This document shows positions 33,738 to 39,970 of a DNA stretch of 39,970 nucleotides, one piece after another (within the stretch, counting starts at the first letter, position 1; the number at the start of each line of letters is the position of its first letter). The stretch is from positions 1-39,970 of the forward strand of contig NZ_JAAEDM010000045.1 in the NCBI RefSeq assembly GCF_018129065.1, in the 5' to 3' direction. Both the position numbers and the translations under genes were made by a program. This DNA comes from Neoroseomonas soli. GTDB lineage: Bacteria > Pseudomonadota > Alphaproteobacteria > Acetobacterales > Acetobacteraceae. Below the pieces are notes generated by a model, which saw nothing but the letters and a program-made list of their open reading frames with translations, did no database searches and was not told the DNA's origin.

Positions 33738-36359
33738 TCAAACCACAAGGTTGACGATCCTGCCGGGCACATGGATGCGCTTGCGAATGGGCTTGCCGCC
33801 CAGCGCGCGCTGCACGTTCTCCTCCGCCTCGGCCGCCGCGAAGATCGCGTCCTCGCTCGCGCCCACCGGCACCTCGATGGTCGCGCGCAGCTTGCCCAGC
33901 ACCTGCACGGCGAGCGTCACGCTCTCCGCCACCAGCAGCGCCGGATCGGCTTCCGGCCAAGGCAGTTGCGCAACCAGCGAGGCATCGCCCGGCCGCAGCA
34001 TCGACCAGGCCTCCTCCGCCAGGTGCGGCATCATCGGGGCGGAGAGGCGCGCGAGCATCTCCAGCGCCTCACGCTTCGCACCGCCCGGCGCGTCCTTCGC
34101 CGCCTCGATCGCGTTGGCGAATTCGTAGAGACGGGCGACGGCGACGTTGAAGGCGAAGGTCTCCAGCGCCTCGGTCACCGCGGCGATGCAGCGGTGCGTG
34201 GCGCGGCGCAGCGTCTTGCCTTCCGCTTCCGGCGCCGTGCCGGCGGGCGGCAGCGACGGCAGCGCGTTCTCCACCATGCGGAAGACGCGCTGGGTGAAGC
34301 GGTAGGCGCCGGCGACGCCGCTTTCCGTCCATTCCATGTCGCGATCGGGCGGGTTGTCGCTGAGGATGAACCAGCGCGCGGTGTCCGCCCCGTATTTCGC
34401 GATGATCGCGCCGGGATCGACCGTGTTGCGCTTGGACTTCGACATCGCCTCGACACGGCCGATGGTAACGGGCTCGCTCGTGCCCTTCACGACAGCGGCC
34501 TCCGAGCCGTCCGGCGCGGCGGAGAACTCCACCTCCTCGGGGTACAGCCAGCGGCCGTCGGCGCCCTTGTAGGATTCGTGCTGCACCATGCCCTGGGTGA
34601 AGAGGCCGGCGAAGGGCTCCTCCACGCCGAGATGCCCCGTCGCCTTCATCGCGCGCGAGAAGAAGCGCGAATAGAGCAGGTGCAGGATCGCGTGCTCGAT
34701 GCCGCCGATGTACTGGTCCACCGGCAGCCAGGCATCGACCGCCGCCTTGGTCACCGGCACTTCGGCGCGCGGCGAGCAGAAGCGCGCGAAGTACCAGGAC
34801 GAGTCCACGAAGGTGTCGCAGGTGTCCGTCTCCCGCCGCGCGGGCTTGCCGCAGGACGGGCAGTTCACGTGCTTCCAGGTCGGGTGGTGGTCGAGCGGAT
34901 TGCCCGGCCTGGAGAAATCGACATCCTCCGGCAGCCGCACCGGCAGGTCCGCCTCGGCGACCGGCACCGCGCCGCAGGCATCGCAGTGGATGACCGGGAT
35001 GGGGCAGCCCCAGTAGCGCTGGCGGGAGACGCCCCAGTCGCGCAGGCGCCAGTTCACCACGCCGGCGCCGGCGCCGAGGCGCTCAAGTTCCGCGATCGCG
35101 CGGCGCTTGGCGGCCGCCACTTCGAGCCCGTCCAGGAAGCCCGAGTTGAAGGCGGTGCCGTCCTCGGTGAAGGCGTCGTCGCCGACGGCGAAGGTCGCGG
35201 CATCCGCGCCCTTCGGCAGCACCACGGGCGTCACCGACAGCCCGTACTTGCGCGCGAAGTCGAGGTCGCGCTGGTCATGCGCCGGGCAGCCGAAGATCGC
35301 GCCGGTGCCGTATTCCATCAGCACGAAATTCGCGATCCAGACCGGGTATTCCTGCCCCGTGAAGGGGTGCTTCACACGCAGGCCGGTGTCGAAGCCCTTC
35401 TTCTCGGCCTGTTCGATCGCGGCTTCGGACGTGCCCATGCGGCGGCATTCGGCGACGAACTCGGCCGCGGCCGGGTTATGCGCGGCGGCGGCGGCCGCCA
35501 GCGAGTGCTCGGCGGCAACGGCGAGGAAGGACATGCCGAACAGCGTATCCGGCCGCGTCGTGAAGACCTCCACATCCGCGATGCCGTCCGCCGGCTGCGC
35601 GAGCGCGAACTTCAGCCGCGCGCCCTCGCTGCGCCCGATCCAGTTGGCCTGCATCGTCTTCACGCGCTCGGGCCAGCGGTCGAGCGTGTTCAGCGCCTCA
35701 AGCAGGTCCGGCGCGAACTTCGTGATGCCGAGGAACCACTGGCTGAGCTTCTTCTTCTCGACCAGCGCACCGGAGCGCCAGCCGCGCCCGTCGATCACCT
35801 GCTCATTGGCCAGCACGGTGTGGTCCACGGGATCCCAGTTCACCCAGGATTCCTTGCGCTCCACCAGCCCGGCCTTCCAGAAGTCGAGGAACAGCTTCTG
35901 CTGCTGGCCGTAGTATTCCGGGTCGCAGGTGGCGAATTCCCGCGCCCATTCCAGCGAAAGGCCCATGCGCTTCAGCTCGTCGCGCATGTTGGCGATGTTC
36001 GCGTAGGTCCACTTCGCCGGGTGGGTGCCGCGTTCCCGCGCCGCATTCTCGGCCGGCAGGCCGAAGGCGTCCCAGCCCATCGGATGCATCACGAGATGCC
36101 CGCGCGCGCGCTTGTAGCGCGCCACCACGTCGCCCAGCGTATAGTTCCGCACATGCCCCATGTGGATCTTCCCGCTGGGGTAGGGAAACATCTCGAGCAC
36201 GTAGTACTTCCGCGCGCCGTCGGGCGGCACGTCGGGCACGGCGAAGCAGCCGCGCTCCTCCCACGCCCGCTGCCAGCGCGGCTCGGCGCCGCGGAAGTCG
36301 TAGCGGGGAGACGGAGTGTCCTGGCCGGCCTTGTCCTGGGAAGCGTTGGTGTCGTTCAT
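33738..36359 (-). CDS. leuS: Leucyl-tRNA synthetase
   Basis: This 873-residue class-I synthetase charges tRNA-Leu. The HIGH-type motif is [16 protein letters not shown] (HMGH at 66-69), the KMSKS-type motif is AMSKSKRN, the editing domain includes TTRPDTLFG, and WSWRLRDW-type and [20 protein letters not shown] segments are recognisable in their family positions. The ATG at 36359 gives normal length; an upstream frame to 36488 is not supported. lptE and holA follow in the conserved order. Confidence 0.97.
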   Translation of the reverse strand: MNDTNASQDKAGQDTPSPRYDFRGAEPRWQRAWEERGCFAVPDVPPDGARKYYVLEMFPYPSGKIHMGHVRNYTLGDVVARYKRARGHLVMHPMGWDAFGLPAENAARERGTHPAKWTYANIANMRDELKRMGLSLEWAREFATCDPEYYGQQQKLFLDFWKAGLVERKESWVNWDPVDHTVLANEQVIDGRGWRSGALVEKKKLSQWFLGITKFAPDLLEALNTLDRWPERVKTMQANWIGRSEGARLKFALAQPADGIADVEVFTTRPDTLFGMSFLAVAAEHSLAAAAAAHNPAAAEFVAECRRMGTSEAAIEQAEKKGFDTGLRVKHPFTGQEYPVWIANFVLMEYGTGAIFGCPAHDQRDLDFARKYGLSVTPVVLPKGADAATFAVGDDAFTEDGTAFNSGFLDGLEVAAAKRRAIAELERLGAGAGVVNWRLRDWGVSRQRYWGCPIPVIHCDACGAVPVAEADLPVRLPEDVDFSRPGNPLDHHPTWKHVNCPSCGKPARRETDTCDTFVDSSWYFARFCSPRAEVPVTKAAVDAWLPVDQYIGGIEHAILHLLYSRFFSRAMKATGHLGVEEPFAGLFTQGMVQHESYKGADGRWLYPEEVEFSAAPDGSEAAVVKGTSEPVTIGRVEAMSKSKRNTVDPGAIIAKYGADTARWFILSDNPPDRDMEWTESGVAGAYRFTQRVFRMVENALPSLPPAGTAPEAEGKTLRRATHRCIAAVTEALETFAFNVAVARLYEFANAIEAAKDAPGGAKREALEMLARLSAPMMPHLAEEAWSMLRPGDASLVAQLPWPEADPALLVAESVTLAVQVLGKLRATIEVPVGASEDAIFAAAEAEENVQRALGGKPIRKRIHVPGRIVNLVV

Positions 36360-36387
36360 CTCGCGCGCGCGTTTATTGGAGAGAGGG

Positions 36388-37512
36388 ATGCATAAGCCCC
36401 ACGGCGCCGGATTCCTAGGGCGCGCGGCGGTCCTGCTCGCCCTTCTCGCTGCCCCGGCGCGGGCGCAGGACCCCAATGTGGATTTCACGGCCTACCGCGC
36501 CCTCTTCTCGGTGGCCAGCCTGGGGCGGGCCCGTGGCCCCTCCACCGTGATCGCCTTCACCCTGCACTATCGCGGCACCATGCCGCATGCCGGCTTCGCG
36601 CTGCACGCCACGGCCGATGGGCGTTCCACCTGGCGCTTCGTTTCCGGCCTTGCGGGCGAGGAGGCGGCCCGCGCCGGCCTGCAAACCACCTGCGACAAGG
36701 ACGCGGCGCGGACATTCGGCGCCGGCACCACCTGCCGCATCCTGGCGCTGGACGGCAGCCTGCTCGGCACCGCCGGTCCCGCCTTCCGGCCGGTCGAGGC
36801 GGCGATCGGCCCCTTCCGCGCCGCGCCGCTGATGTTCCGGCATGGGCCGGGGGCCGCGCAGGGCGTCGTGGTGTGGTCGCACGGCTATGGCGGCCCCGCG
36901 GTGGACCATCGCCGGCGCAACGCGCCGGGCGTGACAGCGATGCTCAATGACGCCGGCTGGGACATCCTGCGCTTCGACCGGGACCCGGCGGACGACCTCC
37001 TCCCGGTGGCGCTGGCCAGCCTGACCCGCGCCCTGCCGCTGCTGCGGGAGGCCGGGTATCGCCGCATCGTGCTCGCCGGGCAGTCTCGCGGCGGCTGGCA
37101 ATCCGTGATGGCGGCGGCCGAGCGGCCGGACCTGGTGCATGCCGCACTCGCCTTCGCCCCGGCCGCGCATGGGGAGGCGGAGCGCCCCAACAACCACAGT
37201 GCCGCGCTCGAGGATTTCTCCCGGCTGCTGGCCGGCCTCCCGGCGGACGGGCCGCGCCTGGGGGTCGCGCTGTTCGAAGGGGACGCCTACGACCCCGATC
37301 CCGCGGCGCGCGGCGCGCTGGTGGCCGAAGCGGCGGGCCGTCGTCGCGCGCCCACGGTCGCCCTGCTGCCGGAAGGCGAGCCGCGCGGGCACGCCGGAGC
37401 ATTCGATTGGCGCTTCACGCGGTCCTTCGCGCCGTGCCTCGTGACGCTGGTGCAGGCCCCTGCGGGCGCACCCGCACGGGGACTGCGCCGCGCCCCCTGC
37501 GGCGGCGGCTGA
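36388..37512 (+). CDS. Secreted alpha/beta hydrolase (dienelactone-hydrolase-like)
   Basis: This 374-residue protein has a signal peptide ([16 protein letters not shown] then QDPN). An N-terminal domain of about 110 residues holds a Cys102-Cys116 pair and resembles no family I can name. The C-terminal alpha/beta-hydrolase domain has [11 protein letters not shown], the nucleophile elbow [10 protein letters not shown] (Ser233), and a C-terminal [10 protein letters not shown] with the likely catalytic His. The substrate is unknown. GGAGAGAGG precedes the ATG. It lies divergent from leuS, only 28 bases away, and breaks the usual DUF3576-leuS adjacency. Confidence 0.75.
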   Translation: MHKPHGAGFLGRAAVLLALLAAPARAQDPNVDFTAYRALFSVASLGRARGPSTVIAFTLHYRGTMPHAGFALHATADGRSTWRFVSGLAGEEAARAGLQTTCDKDAARTFGAGTTCRILALDGSLLGTAGPAFRPVEAAIGPFRAAPLMFRHGPGAAQGVVVWSHGYGGPAVDHRRRNAPGVTAMLNDAGWDILRFDRDPADDLLPVALASLTRALPLLREAGYRRIVLAGQSRGGWQSVMAAAERPDLVHAALAFAPAAHGEAERPNNHSAALEDFSRLLAGLPADGPRLGVALFEGDAYDPDPAARGALVAEAAGRRRAPTVALLPEGEPRGHAGAFDWRFTRSFAPCLVTLVQAPAGAPARGLRRAPCGGG

Positions 37513-37600
37513 TGCCTGCCCTGACGCGCCCTGGGCGGCAAGGATACACGCAGGGCGCCGATATCCCGTCGGGAAGGGCCGGCTGCCCCGGCCGCGCCTG

Positions 37601-38167
37601 TCAGCGCGTCGCGGTGGCCTGGCTGCGCAGTTCCCGCGCCCGGGCGAGGACGCGATCCTCGAGTTCCGCGCCGGTCGCCGGCGCGACGAGCGCATCCGCC
37701 CAATTGTTGCCCTGCCGGACCTGGCGGAAGATCGAGATCCGGACCCCGTCCGACCGCAACTGCCGCCCCATGACGTAAGCGGTGGCCTTGAAACGTTCCG
37801 CGCCCGCGCCGGGGGGTGAGTACCAGTCGGTGATGATCACCCCACCGAAAGGATCGGCCGAGGCCAGCGGCATGAAGGCCAGGGTGTCGAGCGTGGCGCG
37901 CCAGAGATAGGCGTTGACCCCGAGCCCCCCGCCGCCGGCACTGTCCTCGGGCCGGGTACGGGAGGTGCCGAACAGCACGATACCGTCGTCCTGGCCGGTC
38001 AGCCGGCCGGCGACGCGTTCGCGTCCGCTGCCCGCCGTATACTCGTTTCGGCCGACCTCTCGGACACTGTCCGAGCCGCAGGCCCCGAGCAGGGCGGCGA
38101 CGCCGAGCGCGCACAGCAGCGCGGCGGGACGATGGCGGGGGATGGCGATCAGGGTGGCGCGTGTCAT
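37601..38167 (-). CDS. DUF3576 family lipoprotein
   Basis: This 188-residue lipoprotein has a signal with lipobox LLGAC, then GSDSVREVGRNEY, and the family core GLGVNAYLWRATLDTLAFMPLASADPFGGVIITDWY and RFKATAYVMGRQLRSDGVRI. DUF3576 proteins commonly sit just before leuS in alphaproteobacteria; function is unknown. A 6-bp hairpin (38170-38187) lies 2 bases before the ATG and may damp translation. The 88-base gap after its stop shows a GGCCGG/CCGGCC stem only. Confidence 0.9.
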   Translation of the reverse strand: MTRATLIAIPRHRPAALLCALGVAALLGACGSDSVREVGRNEYTAGSGRERVAGRLTGQDDGIVLFGTSRTRPEDSAGGGGLGVNAYLWRATLDTLAFMPLASADPFGGVIITDWYSPPGAGAERFKATAYVMGRQLRSDGVRISIFRQVRQGNNWADALVAPATGAELEDRVLARARELRSQATATR

Positions 38168-38200
38168 GGCAGGGCCTTGTAGCCCTGGAAATGGGGCGCT

Positions 38201-38237
38201 GAAAAGACGAAGGGCGGCAGGGTTTCCCCTGCCGCCC
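38201..38237 (-). terminator. Rho-independent terminator of the porin gene
   Basis: On the minus strand GGGCGGCAGGG pairs perfectly with CCCTGCCGCCC (11 bp) around a GAAA loop and is followed by TTCGTCTTTTC. It lies 23 bases after the porin stop. This is the clearest intrinsic terminator in the window. Confidence 0.9.
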
Positions 38238-38260
38238 CCGAAGGCATCGCTTTCTGAGGA

Positions 38261-39670
38261 TCAGAAGGCGAGGCGGACGCCCACCATGCCGATGTTGATC
38301 GTGCGGGTGTTGCTGCCGTTGAACTGGGCCAGCGTCGTGCCGCTGCCGCCGTAGCGGGCGTCGGACGGAGCGCTGGTCGCGATGTTCTCGTCGTTGATGT
38401 TCTGGTAGATCGCGTAGAGGCCGAGGCCCGGAGCCAGCGTGTAGACGGCGCCGATGCCCCACGCGGTGTGCTCGCGATCCGGCAGGGAGTTGATGCCGCC
38501 CGCAGGACCCGCGCAGCCGGCGCCCGTGCGGCAGCTGCCGTTGGACTGCTTGCCCTGGCCGTAGTTCGCACCGATCAGCAGCGGGCCCACCGTGTAGGTC
38601 GCGCCGACGATCCAATGCTGGCTGTCGTCCAGACCCGGGTTCAGGGCCGCACGACCCACCGAGGTGCCGTTGTAGGCGCCCCAGGTGTACTCGCCGCCGA
38701 GCGCGAAGCCATAGGCCGACACGTTCAGGCCGACCGTGTAGGCGTTCACGTCCTGCATGCGCTGGACGCCCGGCGACGTGCCGTTGGCATTCAGGCGCGG
38801 GCTGTCGGCGATCATGGCGCCGAAGCCGGCGTTCACGCCCACCGGGCCGAAGGTGCCGCGGTAGCGGATGCCGGCCGACAGCTCGTTCTGGAGCTGCGTC
38901 TGGTCACGCTGCTGCTGGCCGTTCGCCAGGTCGTTGCGCTCACCCTCGCCGGCGTTGGCGGCGTAGGACAGGCCGAAGTCGAAGCCGGCCCACTGCGGCG
39001 ACAGGTAGATGACCTTCGTCGCGTCGTTGCCGTCGTTCATGCCCGACAGCATGTAGGCGGCGCCGTAGAGGCCCGGGCTGGAGATGAAGTCGTACCAGTC
39101 GCCGTCCGAAGCCACCAGGCCGGCCGACGGGGCGCGGACCTGCAGCAGGTTCGCGGCGCTGTCTTCCGCACCGAAGCGCAGCGTGCCGAGGTTCGGGAAG
39201 GAGATGAAGCCCCACAGCTCGTCCATCGAGACGTTCGAGTTGTCAGCAGCCGTGCCCTGGCTGTTGTCCATCTGGAACTCGAAGGTCGCACCGTAGGTCA
39301 TGCCGTTGGCGGCGCGACCCTCGACGAACACGTACAGCTCGGCGTCGTTGCGGAAGTCGTAACGCGAACGACGGTTGGACGCCGTGCCGTTCGGGCCGCT
39401 GCCGTTCGCGGCCGAGGAGTTACGCGACCGGCCGTAGTCCCAGTCGTCGTAGATCATCGCGGCGCTGAAGTCGAAGTAGCCGCCGAGGCGGATCTGCAGA
39501 CCACCCGCACCCGCGATCGCCGGCGACATCGGCGTGATGGCCTGGGTGCCCATTTGCGTACCCGTGCCGAGCCCCTGCGGAGCAACAGTCACCGGTGCCT
39601 GGGCGAAAGCCGCCGGCGCCAGCAGGGCGGCGCCGACCACGGCGGTCGTCCCCAGCAGAATCTTGCGCAT
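38261..39670 (-). CDS. Outer-membrane porin
   Basis: This 469-residue protein has a signal peptide (MRKILLGTTAVVGAALLAPAAFA then QAP) and long stretches of alternating polar and aromatic residues forming beta strands (LQIRLGGYFDFSAAMIYDD, YGATFEFQMDN, TLRFGAEDSAANLL, FDFGLSYAANAG). It ends in VGVRLAF with the C-terminal phenylalanine needed for barrel assembly. It resembles Gram-negative trimeric general porins (inference). GAGGAGG precedes the ATG, a very strong ribosome site, and a UUCG-loop stem (39687-39700) lies just upstream. Codon use is cleaner than in neighbours, as for an abundant protein. Confidence 0.9.
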   Translation of the reverse strand: MRKILLGTTAVVGAALLAPAAFAQAPVTVAPQGLGTGTQMGTQAITPMSPAIAGAGGLQIRLGGYFDFSAAMIYDDWDYGRSRNSSAANGSGPNGTASNRRSRYDFRNDAELYVFVEGRAANGMTYGATFEFQMDNSQGTAADNSNVSMDELWGFISFPNLGTLRFGAEDSAANLLQVRAPSAGLVASDGDWYDFISSPGLYGAAYMLSGMNDGNDATKVIYLSPQWAGFDFGLSYAANAGEGERNDLANGQQQRDQTQLQNELSAGIRYRGTFGPVGVNAGFGAMIADSPRLNANGTSPGVQRMQDVNAYTVGLNVSAYGFALGGEYTWGAYNGTSVGRAALNPGLDDSQHWIVGATYTVGPLLIGANYGQGKQSNGSCRTGAGCAGPAGGINSLPDREHTAWGIGAVYTLAPGLGLYAIYQNINDENIATSAPSDARYGGSGTTLAQFNGSNTRTINIGMVGVRLAF

Positions 39671-39787
39671 TATAGTCCTCCTCAAGGCCGGCGAACCGGC
39701 AGTTCCCTGGGCCTCCCTGCCCCCCCGGACAGGGTCCGCCGCCGCATCCCGCCGCGAGACGGAAGGACGGCGTCGTGGCCTGCGCCG

Positions 39788-39817
39788 ACTATGTCCCGCC
39801 CCCGCGCCGCCCGGCAA
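39788..39817 (-). promoter_or_regulatory. Possible porin promoter
   Basis: On the minus strand TTGCCG (39817-39812) and CATAGT (39793-39788) are 18 bases apart, 4 of 6 matches each to the sigma-70 hexamers. They lie about 118 bases upstream of the porin ATG. This is a weak call. Confidence 0.3.
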
Positions 39818-39841
39818 CCGTGCAGACAGGCCCCGCGCGAC

Positions 39842-39970
39842 TTACCTGAGACAGTGTGGCGATGGCGCCACAGCCTCCGGCGCCAGCCCGCCGATGGCCG
39901 CCACGCCCGCGGCCAGCCGCGGAACGCGCCGCACCGAGGCCGCGGCCACGCCACCCAGCGCCACCACCGG
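39842..39970 (-). CDS. C-terminal end of a thiamine-phosphate-synthase/TenI-like protein (partial)
   Basis: The last 42 codons of a gene enter from the right edge. They read PVVALGGVAAASVRRV and AAGVAAIGGLAPEA, resembling the final strand-and-helix of thiamine-phosphate synthase family barrels, where an ALGGI motif binds phosphate. The stop is TAA at 39844-39842. The fragment is short, so the family is a guess; the porin lies downstream on the same strand. Confidence 0.45.
   Translation of the reverse strand, partial: PVVALGGVAAASVRRVPRLAAGVAAIGGLAPEAVAPSPHCLR

Noticed and set aside
33665..33772. Longer lptE start at 33772
   Set aside because: It would translate repeat unit 7b and overlap the end of leuS, and would bury the lipobox signal far from the N-terminus.

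Overview
This window looks like a piece of an alphaproteobacterial chromosome, most likely from the Acetobacteraceae (Roseomonas-like, order Rhodospirillales). The evidence is the very high G+C, the frequent GTG starts, the Gly/Ala/Arg-rich proteins, and the gene order mnmE-mnmG-rsmG-parA-parB facing holA-lptE-leuS-DUF3576, which is typical of alphaproteobacteria near the replication origin. The genus is an inference. I found no rRNA, tRNA, insertion sequence, prophage or CRISPR array.

Layout, left to right. (1) 1-6.6 kb: the end of a secreted DUF2950 protein, then a minus-strand set oxyR-ecsC-groEL (a stand-alone GroEL paralog without groES), divergent from the catalase gene katA. This is an oxidative-stress locus. 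(2) 6.6-12.1 kb, plus strand: accD-folC, then a glycerol-3-phosphate set glpR - HAD phosphatase - a possible 26-codon micro-ORF - glpD. (3) 12.1-14.9 kb, minus strand: an overlapping aromatic amino-acid operon consisting of chorismate mutase with a degenerate prephenate-dehydratase-like tail, a hisC-family aminotransferase, and tyrA. (4) 15.0-17.7 kb: metX and metW, normally adjacent, are split by an opposite-strand membrane protein of lower G+C. (5) 17.7-20.0 kb: a small hypothetical protein, a DUF2125 protein and a ChaC-type gamma-glutamylcyclotransferase. (6) 19.95-20.24 kb: an A+T-richer gap with two perfect DnaA boxes and two GANTC sites, a candidate oriC. (7) 20.2-23.1 kb, minus strand: ftsE-ftsX-ydcF-plsC. 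(8) 23.2-25.6 kb: a zinc-ribbon membrane protein, ogt-qor, and a thioredoxin-like [2Fe-2S] ferredoxin. (9) 25.6-31.2 kb: mnmE-mnmG-rsmG-parA-parB with two parS sites, one of which holds the mnmG stop and the rsmG start. (10) 31.2-33.1 kb: a conserved hypothetical gene, a frameshifted NUDIX gene, and holA. (11) 33.1-39.7 kb: lptE, leuS, a secreted alpha/beta hydrolase, a DUF3576 lipoprotein, and a porin with a good terminator. (12) The right edge carries the C-terminal end of a probable thiamine-phosphate-synthase-like protein.

The most unusual theme is a family of two-hairpin intergenic repeats (at least seven units at six loci, nearly all directly after stop codons). Their stem sequences differ between copies while remaining perfectly paired, and the smaller hairpin often has a GAAA-type loop. 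Two loci carry head-to-head pairs. At lptE the repeat appears to supply the start codon and the first part of the lipoprotein signal peptide. The other main observations are the parS site fused to the mnmG/rsmG junction and the candidate origin about 5.4 kb from the nearest parS.
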